Positions 26,973-36,734 of a DNA stretch of 64,000 nucleotides are shown here, in pieces (position 1 is the first letter of the stretch; every line of letters begins with the position of its first letter). Under the pieces are notes generated by a model, which did not search any database, had not been told where the DNA came from, and was given only the letters and a program-made list of their open reading frames with translations. Source of the DNA: Levilactobacillus lanxiensis (lineage in GTDB: Bacteria > Bacillota > Bacilli > Lactobacillales > Lactobacillaceae); contig NZ_BOLN01000011.1 of assembly GCF_016861655.1 (NCBI RefSeq), positions 55,256 through 119,255 of the forward strand, given 5' to 3'. Made by a program: the position numbers and the translations under genes.

Positions 26973-29279
26973 ATGAAAATAAAGGCAGTCGTGTTAAGCA
27001 TCTTAACAGTTGGAACATTACTCGGTCTACGGACGGTGCCTGGGCTCGCCTCGACCAAGGAAAATGTGACCGCTGCGTTGGGGACGGCGCCGCAGGGGAT
27101 TGCTATCGATAGTTACTTTGAAACGGGAACCATTGCCAATAATTCGGCGAAAATTTCAGATACGGATCAGGGGAAAAATCAGGCCGTTCAGCTGACGGAT
27201 GCGACGACCGGCGGGGATGAGCTGGGAACGATTTGGACCAGTGATGCCGCGGCGATGGATTTAAGCGAGGACCAGACGGCGTCAATGTGGCTGTACACGG
27301 GGGACTCGTTTACTTCGAGTGGTGATGGGATGACCTTTGTCATGCAAAATGATGAACGGGGAATCGGCGCAAGTGCCCTCAATACCAGTGATGAATCAAA
27401 TCCCACGCCCGCAACCGGTGAAACGCTGGGTGTCTGGGGCGATGACATCAATGAAAAGTACAAGAGCGCTGACGATTTAGCTGCCACGGGAATTCAGAAC
27501 AGCTGGGCATTGGAATTTGACACTTATAATAACAAAAGTCTGCCAAGCACGAATTCGGATGACAGTGCAGCGGACCAGAAAAAGACGTGGGATAGTTATT
27601 TTGCCAGTTCGGCTAATTCGGCGAACCAATTTGATTTGAATGAAAGCAGTATGCATATTGCTTCGGCTTACCCCGGAGATAAGACGTCTTATAATATGTC
27701 GGGGAAGAACATTACGGTGACCACGTACGGGGGATTTTTAAATCTGACACCAACGAACACGACGTACAATTATCCTTATGCGGTACTGAATCACCAAGGT
27801 GTGATTACCAACGGCTTTAATCTCCTGGGAACCGGGGCCTGGAAGCATTTAACGTTGAAATGGGATGCGTCGAGTAGTCAAATGACCTACACGTTTGATG
27901 ACAAGGATCCCGACACTGGGGCTGCCAAGACAGGACTGTCGCAAACGGTCACAGTGGATAAGAATAAGCTCAATCTAGGTAGCGATAATAAGATTCGTTG
28001 GGGATTTACAGGGTCGACCGGGTCCAACTTTGAAAACAACTTGGTCGTCTTTGAACAGGTCCCCGGGTTGGTCAACGCGAGTGCGACGGCTAAACTGACG
28101 GATAGCACGCAGAGTGACAAGGAAATCACCTCAGCGAGCGATACGGTGAATGCCGGCGACCGGATGAAGCTTGACTACAATTTGAATTATAATGGCGGCC
28201 GGGATTCTTGGCAGGACGTTCAGGCGAAACTGAATCTGCCTAGTAACATCGTCTTTAGCAATGCGACGATTACTTATGCTAACGGGGACACGCAAACGGT
28301 GACGGACTTGGATGCGCAGAGTAGTACCGGGCAGGCCCTCAGTGAGACCTTGAGCAAGGAACTGTCCAGTGACAACGACGGCGCCACCATCTCGCTGAGT
28401 GGGAAGGCCGTCGTTGGCGATAGCAGCGAAACCACGGTTGCCGCGACGAACAACAGGTTTAATGGCTCGAATGCGATTACGCAGGCAAGTCTCACGGGCT
28501 TCAAAGTTGAGAAGAACGATGATGCTACTGTTAGCATGACGTTGACGGGGGATGATGTTAATTCAGATAGCACAACGGCCCGCAAGCGACTGACCAAGGC
28601 AGCAGACGTTGCTGTGACGGGAAAAATCTCTTACGTTACGGGAACCGCCGATCCGAATAGCAGTCTAACTCTTCACCCGGTCTTAAACGGTAAGGAACTT
28701 CAGACGCAGACGCTGAGTAACAGCGACGCGGCTGGGACCTTTACCTACATCATTCCAGCCAGCGCACTGGTTGCCGGTCAAGATAACGTCCTGACATTGT
28801 ACGCGACGGACAGTAAGGGGCACGCGACCAATGACGTCAGCGAGACGGTAAATCTGTCGGCGGGGTCCCGGAGCTTGGTGGCTTCCCCGAAGTCCTCATT
28901 TAACAGTGATGATCCGCGGAGCATGTCCGGGTCGGAAATGACCTTGACGCCTGATAGTAATTGGGATGTGACCGTTGATGATACCGAGGGTACTGGTGAC
29001 CAATGGACCTTGACGGCGAGTGCAACCCCCTTTATTTCCAAGCTGCGGGGGAGCCTTTCCGCAGACATGACTTACGTGACCAGCGATGGCACCAGTAGTA
29101 GCCTGATGAGTGGGGCGGTTAACGTGCTGAGTCACACGACCACTTCGGATGATGATGTGGTCAATATCACGAATGATTGGAACGATTCGCAAGGGCTGTT
29201 CCTGAATGTCCATTCCGATGCATTAGAGGGCACGTACTTCAGCACGGTCACCTGGACATTGGGTGATACGCCAACGTAG
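26973..29279 (+). CDS. Secreted L-type lectin / WxL protein, paralogue 2
   Basis: The 768-aa protein has the same order of domains as paralogue 1: signal peptide (to about GLA, residue 26), lectin (about 38-385, with WALEFDTYNN, Glu181/Asp183, and GAWKHLTLKWD), a middle domain after GDRMKLDYNLNYNGG, an Ig-like domain (VTGKISYVTGTADPNSSLTL) and a WxL domain (QWTLTAS; terminal VTWTLGDTPT). It has a longer loop after the metal strand and extra length in the middle domain. Ser/Thr/Asn/Asp-rich composition is typical of secreted lactobacillus adhesins. Own promoter, leader and terminator. Confidence 0.85.
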   Translation: MKIKAVVLSILTVGTLLGLRTVPGLASTKENVTAALGTAPQGIAIDSYFETGTIANNSAKISDTDQGKNQAVQLTDATTGGDELGTIWTSDAAAMDLSEDQTASMWLYTGDSFTSSGDGMTFVMQNDERGIGASALNTSDESNPTPATGETLGVWGDDINEKYKSADDLAATGIQNSWALEFDTYNNKSLPSTNSDDSAADQKKTWDSYFASSANSANQFDLNESSMHIASAYPGDKTSYNMSGKNITVTTYGGFLNLTPTNTTYNYPYAVLNHQGVITNGFNLLGTGAWKHLTLKWDASSSQMTYTFDDKDPDTGAAKTGLSQTVTVDKNKLNLGSDNKIRWGFTGSTGSNFENNLVVFEQVPGLVNASATAKLTDSTQSDKEITSASDTVNAGDRMKLDYNLNYNGGRDSWQDVQAKLNLPSNIVFSNATITYANGDTQTVTDLDAQSSTGQALSETLSKELSSDNDGATISLSGKAVVGDSSETTVAATNNRFNGSNAITQASLTGFKVEKNDDATVSMTLTGDDVNSDSTTARKRLTKAADVAVTGKISYVTGTADPNSSLTLHPVLNGKELQTQTLSNSDAAGTFTYIIPASALVAGQDNVLTLYATDSKGHATNDVSETVNLSAGSRSLVASPKSSFNSDDPRSMSGSEMTLTPDSNWDVTVDDTEGTGDQWTLTASATPFISKLRGSLSADMTYVTSDGTSSSLMSGAVNVLSHTTTSDDDVVNITNDWNDSQGLFLNVHSDALEGTYFSTVTWTLGDTPT

Positions 29280-29335
29280 GCCGATTATCTCGCGGGTTGC
29301 CGGCTCGTTAAAAATTGAACTAGTTGTTATTTAGA

Positions 29336-29368
29336 GGACCTCAGTTGTGAAAACTGAGGCCCTTTTTT
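29336..29368 (+). terminator. Terminator of lectin paralogue 2
   Basis: GGACCTCAGTT / AACTGAGGCCC hairpin followed by six T. Confidence 0.9.
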
Positions 29369-29448
29369 GTCTGTAGCTTAGGAATCCCGTTAAACCGCGA
29401 ATGGTTGTCAGTTTAAATAGGCTGACTAAAACATTTATTGCTTTACGG

Positions 29449-29687
29449 TTGTGTTTCTCTCGTAAACCGCATATAATCATATTAGTTAATAGTTAGACTG
29501 TTCTAGGGGAGTCTTTAAAATACTGACTAGTGTTTTGAATTTTGATTAGTTTGAAGAACTGTTAAATTGGCATTCTTTAGATAGAAAAGTCAGTATCCTT
29601 TCACCAATTGAAACTATTTGTGCAATTAATGACTAGGGCGATAAAATATCGGAGCGCGGCGGGATTTCCGCTTAAGGAGTGACTTAA
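29449..29687 (+). promoter_or_regulatory. Promoter and leader of lectin paralogue 3
   Basis: TTGTGT (29449-29454), a 17-base spacer and TATAAT (29472-29477). The leader is about 205 bases and ends with a GCGG / CCGC hairpin just before the ribosome site AAGGAG. Confidence 0.62.
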
Positions 29688-31904
29688 ATGAAGTTGAAGC
29701 GGTTAGTAACGGGGATTGTGATTGGCTTGGCGGGGGCTACTTTGGGGTGGGAGACCTCGGCACAAGCTGACGATTTAACAAATGTATTAAACGGTGCGCC
29801 ACAAGGCATTAAGATTGGTAGCTATTTTCAGGCAGGCACAACCTCTGATAACTCAGCTGTGCTAGCCAAGACGCAACACGGTGAGGACCAGGCAGTTCAA
29901 TTAACTGATAAAACAAGTCAATTGGGAACTATTTGGACTAGTGATTCGGCTGAAATGAACTTGAACGAGGATCAAACAGCGGCGATGTGGATGTATTTTG
30001 GGGATGGTAGTACATCGTGGTCTGGTGACGGGATGGCCTTTGTCATGCAAAATGATACCCGGGGCCTCGGTGCCAGTTCAGTCGATACGAGTGGTAAGCC
30101 AGGTCGTGGGGAAACCTTAGGTGTTTGGGGGGATGACACGGGGAACGGTTTTACGAGTACAACAGAGTTAGCCAAGTCAGCCATTCACAACAGCTGGGCG
30201 ATTGAATTTGATACCTATGTGAATAAGTTTGATAAGAAGGATGACACAAGCATGGCGGATGCTATTAAAGGCGGCATTCCTAGCTATTTTGACGTCGATA
30301 TCACGGGAGCCTATCCTCATATTGCCTCAGCTTATCCTGGGAAAGCTAGTACGTATTCGATTGTTAACGTGGGCTCGACAGGTTACCATTACGCTAAGAT
30401 GAACCATACGGGGATTTTAACCAACAATTATAGTGGCCTAGCCGACGGATTTTGGCATCACGTCACGCTTCATTGGAATCACACGGCCAAGACGATGACT
30501 TACACCATTAATGATAAAAGCCAGACAACGGGTGCACCTCAGGATTCAAGTTACGAAAAGTATAAGACATTTACGACCGCACCACTAGATATGACCGAAA
30601 TTGATCCGCAAAATACAGGGAAAATTCGTTGGGGATTTACCGGATCAACCGGTTGGAATGCTGAAAAGAACTTGGTCATTTTTGAAAAAGTTCCTGGCCT
30701 GGTCGATGCCAACTCAATAGCCAAATTAACGGATACAACCAGTGGTAACGCCGTAACCAGTGGCACAACGATTAATTCCGGTGACCGCTTGCGACTTGAC
30801 TACAACCTAACTTATGCGAGTGGTCGGGAAGACTGGAAAAACGTGGTTGCCAATTTAAATTTGCCTCAGGACGTGAGTTTTACGTCTGGCGTGGTTACTT
30901 ACGCCAATGGGCAAAAGGATACCATCGATTTGAGCGGCCTCAGTGGACAAAGTCTGAAAACGACTTTGACACAAAATTTGTCTAAGACTAACGCGACGGC
31001 AACGGTGTCCTTGAACGGTAAGGCTGCCCCGGTCGACAGCTCGGGCAATCCTGCGGCTGCGGGAACCACGACGAGTACGAAAACCGTGACGAGTAACTTT
31101 GTCGGGGATAATGCGATGACTTCGGCGACGGTGGATGCGTTTAACGTAAAGGCCGTCAACAGTGCCATGACCCTGGCTTGGACCGGCGACAGTGCCAACG
31201 GGGCTAGCAATACGATCGGCGCGACGTCGGTGACTGCGGGCAAGTCGGTTACGTTGACCGGGAAGGCCTCGTACGTTACCGGGAGTGCGGATACCAACAG
31301 CAATATCAAACTGCACGGGGAACTGAATGGCGAAGCGCTGCCGGTGACCACGTTGAAGAACACGGATGCTAGCGGAACCTTTAGCTACACGGTGCCCAGT
31401 TCGGCACTGACGGCGGAGAGTAACCAACTGATTCTGTACGCGTCTGATAGCAAAGGCAATAACAGTAACGACGTGAGTTATACCATCACGCAGGGGTCAC
31501 TGAAATTGGCAGTGGCGCCGACGATTGCGTTTAGTGGGATCCTGACCGGTCAGCACCAGCAATTGGCGGCTAATGATGATTGGGATGTCGATGTGCGTGA
31601 CACCCGGGGAACCGGTAGCCACTGGACCTTACAGGCGGCGGCTTCAGCGTTTACGACCGGCACGGATGGTGCTGGTACGGTGTTGCCAGCGAGTCTGATG
31701 TATCAGGATGGGACAACTGCCGCTAACTTGAGTGCGGGGAACCAGGTCCTGATGGATCACACGACGACCAGCGGCAACGACCTGACCAACGTGTCGGGGG
31801 ATTGGGAGAATGGTCGGGGCCTGTTGCTAGATGTTGGCAGTGGCGCCGCTGAAGGGCATTATCAAGGGACGGTGACCTGGAGTTTTGTGGACGCCGTTAA
31901 ATAG
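29688..31904 (+). CDS. Secreted L-type lectin / WxL protein, paralogue 3
   Basis: The 738-aa protein has a signal peptide (to about AQA, residue 27), lectin (about 35-355, metal strand WAIEFDTYVN with Glu173/Asp175, WHHVTLHW), middle domain (SGDRLRLDYNLTYASG), Ig-like domain (LTGKASYVTGSADTNSNI) and WxL domain. The first WxL motif is normal (HWTLQAA) but the terminal one reads VTWSFVDAVK, so Leu is replaced by Phe. The lectin half uses visibly more AT-rich codons than the second half, suggesting a recombinant gene. Own promoter, leader and terminator. Confidence 0.84.
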   Translation: MKLKRLVTGIVIGLAGATLGWETSAQADDLTNVLNGAPQGIKIGSYFQAGTTSDNSAVLAKTQHGEDQAVQLTDKTSQLGTIWTSDSAEMNLNEDQTAAMWMYFGDGSTSWSGDGMAFVMQNDTRGLGASSVDTSGKPGRGETLGVWGDDTGNGFTSTTELAKSAIHNSWAIEFDTYVNKFDKKDDTSMADAIKGGIPSYFDVDITGAYPHIASAYPGKASTYSIVNVGSTGYHYAKMNHTGILTNNYSGLADGFWHHVTLHWNHTAKTMTYTINDKSQTTGAPQDSSYEKYKTFTTAPLDMTEIDPQNTGKIRWGFTGSTGWNAEKNLVIFEKVPGLVDANSIAKLTDTTSGNAVTSGTTINSGDRLRLDYNLTYASGREDWKNVVANLNLPQDVSFTSGVVTYANGQKDTIDLSGLSGQSLKTTLTQNLSKTNATATVSLNGKAAPVDSSGNPAAAGTTTSTKTVTSNFVGDNAMTSATVDAFNVKAVNSAMTLAWTGDSANGASNTIGATSVTAGKSVTLTGKASYVTGSADTNSNIKLHGELNGEALPVTTLKNTDASGTFSYTVPSSALTAESNQLILYASDSKGNNSNDVSYTITQGSLKLAVAPTIAFSGILTGQHQQLAANDDWDVDVRDTRGTGSHWTLQAAASAFTTGTDGAGTVLPASLMYQDGTTAANLSAGNQVLMDHTTTSGNDLTNVSGDWENGRGLLLDVGSGAAEGHYQGTVTWSFVDAVK

Positions 31905-31917
31905 AAGAACGTTGTGA

Positions 31918-31945
31918 GAGCTTGGGCGACTAAGCTCTTTTTTCT
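31918..31945 (+). terminator. Terminator of lectin paralogue 3
   Basis: AGAGCTT / AAGCTCT hairpin followed by six T. In the following 340 bases TATACT (32054-32059) is the likely -10 of paralogue 4, giving a leader of about 220 bases with a CGCTGAT / ATCAGTG hairpin. Confidence 0.85.
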
Positions 31946-32283
31946 TGCGTTGAAAAGACTTATTCAGCTAAAAGTGAGTTCTTAAATTATCCTTTAACTC
32001 CTTATAAATATTGTTATATCAACTTTTTTGCTTAACTTTGGTGGTGAATGTGCTATACTAATTTCAGATAGTACATGGAGTTATTATTACACGGGTGATA
32101 ATATAATAAATGTTATAAGTCGCTGATAGTGAAAATCAGTGGGCAACGTTAATGGCTGTGACCGGCGAACTACCGTAACGATTGAAATTGAGATTGACGT
32201 CTGGTGTTAACCGGAGCGATAGGGTGCGGTAGTCTGGGCCGGTTATGTGGCTGGGCATATTGATTTAAATTGGGGGAATTGAC

Positions 32284-34557
32284 ATGTTGTTAAAGCGCGT
32301 ATTGTTAGGGATTATTTTGGGGCTGGTTGGGATTAACTTTGGCTGGGAGATTAAGGCTAGAGCACAAGGCCTGAGTGATCAAGGCCATGCTAGTTTGGAT
32401 AAAATTGTTGAGAAAGCACCACAGGGAATTGATATCAGTAGTTATTTTGAAATTGGCAGCATTCCAGAAAATTCTGCTTCTTTAATCAAGACGAATTATG
32501 GGGAAAATCAAGCGGTTTATTTAACGAATGGACCGGATCAGTTGGGAACAATTTGGACGAAGAACGGGGCAGCCATGCCTTTGGATAAGGATCAAACGGC
32601 GTCCATGTGGATGTTCTTTGATAAAGGTGGTTATAGCACGGGTTCAGGAGATGGCATGGCTTTTGTGATGCAGAATGATTCACGTGGTAGTAACGCTAGT
32701 GCACTAGATGAGAATCATAGTCCTGCTGCCGGCGAGACGTTAGGTGTTTGGGGAGATGCTACCGGAAAGGTGCTTCCTGATGCTGACACAATTGCAGGAA
32801 GGGCTATTCAGAATAGTTGGGCACTAGAATTCGATACGTATCCTAATCAGGTTTGGAAAAATGGGCTAGCAGAGAAATTGAAAGCGGGCCAGCAATCTTT
32901 ATTTGACGAAGGTAGTGTGGGTGATACCCTTAATAGAGGAAAAAATAATTTTGGCGTTGCAATTGCAAAGGGATATCCCCATATTGCTTCTGGCTACCCA
33001 GGCATGTCTACAACATATCAAATTAAACAATTTGATAAATGGAAATATGCCACAATGAAGCATGAAGGTGTTCTTAACGAAGGTAATGCTTTTTTAGCTA
33101 ATGGTGAATGGCATCATGTGACGTTAGCTTGGAAACATGCAGAAAAGAGTATGACCTATACCTTTAATGACAAAGATCCGCAGACTGGCAAAGATACGCC
33201 AGAGTCACAGAAAACCTATACAGTAAAAAATATGGATCTACAGGAGCTTGACCCGAAAGGCACTGGGAAGGTTCGTTGGGGATTTACAGGCTCCACGGGA
33301 AAGAGCTGGGAAAGTAATTTAGTTGTTTTTGAGAAAGTACCTGGTTTAGTAGATGTGAATGCTAAGGCGGTTCTGACGGATACGACTGATAATAATCGTG
33401 TGGTGAAGACAGATGATAGTATAAAAGCAGGGCATCAGGTCAAACTTGATTACGACTTGAGCTATGCTAGTGGTTGGGAACCGTGGCGAAAGGTGGAGGC
33501 CAACATCGATTTACCCAAAAATCTGAGTTTCACGAATGGGGTCATCACATATTCCAATGGTCAAACGGAAGATCTTAGTTTGAACGATCTCAAAGGACAG
33601 GACATTAAGACCAAATTGGCGCAGAACTTGTATAAATCAATCAATGAAAATAGTAAAACACCCAAGGATAGTCAGCACGCAACTTTGTCACTGAATGGGC
33701 AGGCGGTGCTGCCAGGAAAAGAGGTGGCTTCCGTACCGGCAACTACCAGTAAATTTATTGGTGAAAATGCGGTGACAACGGCAACCTTAAATGGATTCAA
33801 GGTGAAATCGGTCGATGATCCAATAAGTTTGCAGTGGACAGGCGACAGCGTTACCGGGAACATGGTGGTGAGTGACGGTAAAGATGTTACGCTAACTGGA
33901 AAAGTTTCTCGGTTATCTGGACTGGACGGAATTAAGTTACACGTTAATTTAGATGCGAAGATACAGATGGATGAGGAAGGAAACTTTACGCTTAAGATGC
34001 CAAGTGATCAGCTGCAGGCGAAGACGACTCAGTTGAAGGTTAGCGCATCTGATGCTAATGGCATTAATAGTACCAATGTTTTAGAGTATACGATTACGCA
34101 AAGGTTGTTGGAATTGTCTGCTGATCCTGATTTAACGTTTGGTCAGTATGCCCTGACTGGTCGGTCGGATAAAATTTATCCCAAAGGAACTTTTAACGTT
34201 AGTGTTGTTGATACCGGGGAATCAAGACCAGGATGGCAACTAACCGCATCGCTGAATTCAGATACACTGATGACTGAAAATGAGGAGCGGGCATTAGACG
34301 GGAAGCTCACCTATGTTGCACCAGCCACACAACAGGGGGTGGTGGCGTCTGGCCTTGAGCAATGGAAGGACCTGTCTAGACAGTCTATTGTCATTGCCAC
34401 TAGTCAGGAGACAAAGCCCGAAACCAAAACTCCAAACGAAACCCTCATCGCAGGTGATTCTGATGGTCCCCGTGGACTCTTACTACACTTGAATTCAAGT
34501 GCTATCCCGGGCCAATACTCAGGCCAAATCACGTGGGAATTAAAGAATGCACTCTAA
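32284..34557 (+). CDS. Secreted L-type lectin / WxL protein, paralogue 4
   Basis: The 757-aa protein has a signal peptide (to about ARA, residue 27), lectin (about 43-370; metal strand WALEFDTYPN, Glu182/Asp184; GEWHHVTLAW), middle domain (AGHQVKLDYDLSYASG), a shortened Ig-like domain and a WxL domain. Its WxL motifs diverge (GWQLTASL; terminal ITWELKNAL) and an insertion rich in Thr/Glu/Pro sits between them. Codon use is more AT-rich than in paralogues 1 and 2 throughout, pointing to separate origin. Last gene of the surface region. Confidence 0.83.
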   Translation: MLLKRVLLGIILGLVGINFGWEIKARAQGLSDQGHASLDKIVEKAPQGIDISSYFEIGSIPENSASLIKTNYGENQAVYLTNGPDQLGTIWTKNGAAMPLDKDQTASMWMFFDKGGYSTGSGDGMAFVMQNDSRGSNASALDENHSPAAGETLGVWGDATGKVLPDADTIAGRAIQNSWALEFDTYPNQVWKNGLAEKLKAGQQSLFDEGSVGDTLNRGKNNFGVAIAKGYPHIASGYPGMSTTYQIKQFDKWKYATMKHEGVLNEGNAFLANGEWHHVTLAWKHAEKSMTYTFNDKDPQTGKDTPESQKTYTVKNMDLQELDPKGTGKVRWGFTGSTGKSWESNLVVFEKVPGLVDVNAKAVLTDTTDNNRVVKTDDSIKAGHQVKLDYDLSYASGWEPWRKVEANIDLPKNLSFTNGVITYSNGQTEDLSLNDLKGQDIKTKLAQNLYKSINENSKTPKDSQHATLSLNGQAVLPGKEVASVPATTSKFIGENAVTTATLNGFKVKSVDDPISLQWTGDSVTGNMVVSDGKDVTLTGKVSRLSGLDGIKLHVNLDAKIQMDEEGNFTLKMPSDQLQAKTTQLKVSASDANGINSTNVLEYTITQRLLELSADPDLTFGQYALTGRSDKIYPKGTFNVSVVDTGESRPGWQLTASLNSDTLMTENEERALDGKLTYVAPATQQGVVASGLEQWKDLSRQSIVIATSQETKPETKTPNETLIAGDSDGPRGLLLHLNSSAIPGQYSGQITWELKNAL

Positions 34558-34567
34558 TACACACAAA

Positions 34568-34607
34568 TAGCCCAACCTGAATCAAGTCACGATTCAAGCC
34601 CGGGCTA
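34568..34607. terminator. Bidirectional hairpin between lectin 4 and the phosphatase gene
   Basis: TAGCCC..GAATC / GATTC..GGGCTA. T runs are weak on both sides (TTTGTGTG on the minus strand), so efficiency is uncertain. Confidence 0.55.
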
Positions 34608-34620
34608 AGGTATCAGTAGC

Positions 34621-35082
34621 CTATTTAGTCAATGCGTCCAACCAGGCGGGCAAGGCTTCTGCCAGTTCCTGATAAGTCAGTTCAAATTTATGGGTGTACC
34701 AAGGGTCATCGATGGCCTCACCCTCACGACCGGGTAGAATGTCCAAGCACAACTTGACCTTGGCCTGGTCTTCCACGGAGGGGGCTAACCGTTGTAGGTT
34801 ATACAGGTTGCTGTGATCCATGGTAATAATGGTGTCCGCCCACGCAAAGTCGGCGTCCGTGATGGGCCGTGACCGGTGTTGACTGGCATCTAGTCCGTGG
34901 GCACGCATGGTTTTTAAGGCACCCGGATGGGGATGATTTCCCTCTTCTTCTGGGCTGGTAGCCACCGACTTGGTCGCAAACTTATCGGTGAGCTGGCGGT
35001 CGACCAGTAGCTGATTAAAGATAGCTTCGGCCATCGGGGAACGGCAAATATTGCCAAGGCAAACAAACAGAACGTGTTGCAT
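34621..35082 (-). CDS. Low-molecular-weight protein tyrosine phosphatase
   Basis: The 153-aa protein carries the P-loop CLGNICRS (CX5R) at residues 8-15 and the DP general-acid motif in IDDPWYTH (about 122-128). These enzymes act on phosphotyrosine proteins, often those of capsule/exopolysaccharide control, and sometimes on protein-arginine phosphate (YwlE type). Residues after the P-loop (CR-S-P rather than the CTGNTCRS of YwlE) favour tyrosine. No capsule genes are adjacent. Convergent with the lectin region, divergent from lemA. Confidence 0.92.
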   Translation of the reverse strand: MQHVLFVCLGNICRSPMAEAIFNQLLVDRQLTDKFATKSVATSPEEEGNHPHPGALKTMRAHGLDASQHRSRPITDADFAWADTIITMDHSNLYNLQRLAPSVEDQAKVKLCLDILPGREGEAIDDPWYTHKFELTYQELAEALPAWLDALTK

Positions 35083-35185
35083 GGGGTAACCTCCTAATTA
35101 ATGGTAAAGACGGGCGTAGTTGCTGGAGTCCGCCTTGACCGTTTGTTATGATGAGTGTACCAGAAAAAATAGGAGGAGTGCGCAT

Positions 35186-35761
35186 ATGGTAGCAATTATT
35201 TTAGTCATCGTGCTGGTCTTGTTAGTCGTTTGGTACATTAGTTCTTATAACGGCTTGATTCGGACCCGGACGCACGTTCAAGAATCATGGAGTCAGATTG
35301 ACGTTCAGTTAAAGCGGCGGAATGATTTGATTCCCAACTTGGTTTCAACGACCAAGGGGTACGCCAATTACGAACAGTCGACGTTAAAAAAGGTAATTGC
35401 CTTGCGGAACCAACTGACCGAAGTGCCAGCTGGTGATCACCAACAAACAATGGAAGTTTCTAACCAACTTTCGACGACGTTGCGGTCATTATTTGCCTTG
35501 TCTGAAAATTACCCAGACCTGAAAGCTAATACGCAGTTTACCCAACTAATGGAAGAATTAACCAATACCGAAAACAAAATTTCTTACTCCCGGCAGCTGT
35601 ACAACAGTTCTGTGGCTAGTTTAACGGTGAAGATTCAATCCTTCCCAAGTAACATTGTCGCTAAGGTTCACCATTTCCAAGAGAGCGACTACCTGCAAGT
35701 TCCTGAAGAAGAAAAAACGGCGCCGAAGGTTAACTTCGATGACTTTGGCCAAGATAAGTAG
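35186..35761 (+). CDS. lemA: LemA family membrane protein
   Basis: The 191-aa protein has one N-terminal TM helix (residues 2-21) and a helical-bundle domain: [19 protein letters not shown] then [20 protein letters not shown], the LemA signature. I chose ATG 35186 because AGGAGG lies just upstream; the longer frame start has no ribosome site. Function is uncertain. It forms an operon with htpX, eight bases downstream, a pairing common in Firmicutes that suggests a role in membrane-protein quality control. Confidence 0.93.
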   Translation: MVAIILVIVLVLLVVWYISSYNGLIRTRTHVQESWSQIDVQLKRRNDLIPNLVSTTKGYANYEQSTLKKVIALRNQLTEVPAGDHQQTMEVSNQLSTTLRSLFALSENYPDLKANTQFTQLMEELTNTENKISYSRQLYNSSVASLTVKIQSFPSNIVAKVHHFQESDYLQVPEEEKTAPKVNFDDFGQDK

Positions 35762-35769
35762 GCGATAAC

Positions 35770-36660
35770 ATGTTGTATGACCAAATTGCCATGAATAAAC
35801 GGCGAACGGGTTACGTCATGTTTGGCTTCGGGGTGCTGACCCTAGCGATTGGCGCGGCCTTGGGCTACCTTTTCTGGAATAGCTGGCTTTCCGGGACCGT
35901 GATTGCGGCGGTCGTCGCGGTCGTGTACATGTTGATTATGATTAGTCAGTCGACGAATGTGGTCATGAGTATGAACCACGCCCGTGAAATTACGGATGTC
36001 AGTCAGGCACCGCAGCTGTGGCACATGATTGAAGACATGGCGATGGTGGCTCAAGTTCCCATGCCCCGGGTCTTCATCATTGACGATGCCAGTCCCAACG
36101 CCTTCGCTACCGGTAACGACCCGCAACACGCGGCAGTCGCAGTGACCAGCGGCATTCTCTCACGCCTTAATCGTGAGGAAATGGAAGGTGTCATTGGCCA
36201 TGAGATGTCACACGTCCGGAACTATGATATTCGCTTGCAGACCATTGCCTTGGCCCTGTCTGCTGCAATCGGTTTACTGGTTAACTTTGCCAGTAACTGG
36301 TTCTGGTGGGGTGGGAGTCGGCGGCGTGATGACCGCGACTCGGGTGGTAATGTGATTGGACTGGTTATCTCAGTCTTCCTCATTATCCTAGCGCCGCTTG
36401 CGGCTAGCATTGCCCAGATGGCGCTGTCCCGTAACCGTGAGTACCTAGCCGATGCGTCTAGCGTTGAACTGACGCGGAATCCACAAGGCTTAATCAGTGC
36501 CCTAGAGAAGATTGACGATAGTGCACCGATGAAAGAGGCTGACCCGAATAGCGCGGCTCTTTACATCAGTGACCCCTTCAAACACAAGCAAAAGTTTGCG
36601 GATCTGTTTGCGACCCACCCACCAATGGCTGACCGGATTGCCCGGTTGGAAAAAATGTAA
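35770..36660 (+). CDS. htpX: HtpX zinc metalloprotease (M48B)
   Basis: The 296-aa membrane protease has two N-terminal TM helices (about 15-55), the zinc motif [14 protein letters not shown] (HExxH near residue 140), two further TM helices (about 160-215) and the third ligand Glu in [12 protein letters not shown]. The C-terminal [13 protein letters not shown] is typical of the family. HtpX degrades misfolded membrane proteins alongside FtsH, which is also encoded in this window. Co-transcribed with lemA. Confidence 0.95.
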   Translation: MLYDQIAMNKRRTGYVMFGFGVLTLAIGAALGYLFWNSWLSGTVIAAVVAVVYMLIMISQSTNVVMSMNHAREITDVSQAPQLWHMIEDMAMVAQVPMPRVFIIDDASPNAFATGNDPQHAAVAVTSGILSRLNREEMEGVIGHEMSHVRNYDIRLQTIALALSAAIGLLVNFASNWFWWGGSRRRDDRDSGGNVIGLVISVFLIILAPLAASIAQMALSRNREYLADASSVELTRNPQGLISALEKIDDSAPMKEADPNSAALYISDPFKHKQKFADLFATHPPMADRIARLEKM

Positions 36661-36734
36661 AAATAGTGAGCGGTTGTGCCCGGTTTCGTAGTACAATTAG
36701 ATGTGATTGAAACTAGGGGAAAGAGTGTGCGACC

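Noticed and set aside
24230..34557. Lectin genes as fragments of a broken larger adhesin
   Set aside because: Each has its own signal peptide, full domain set, stop codon, promoter and terminator, so they are complete paralogues.
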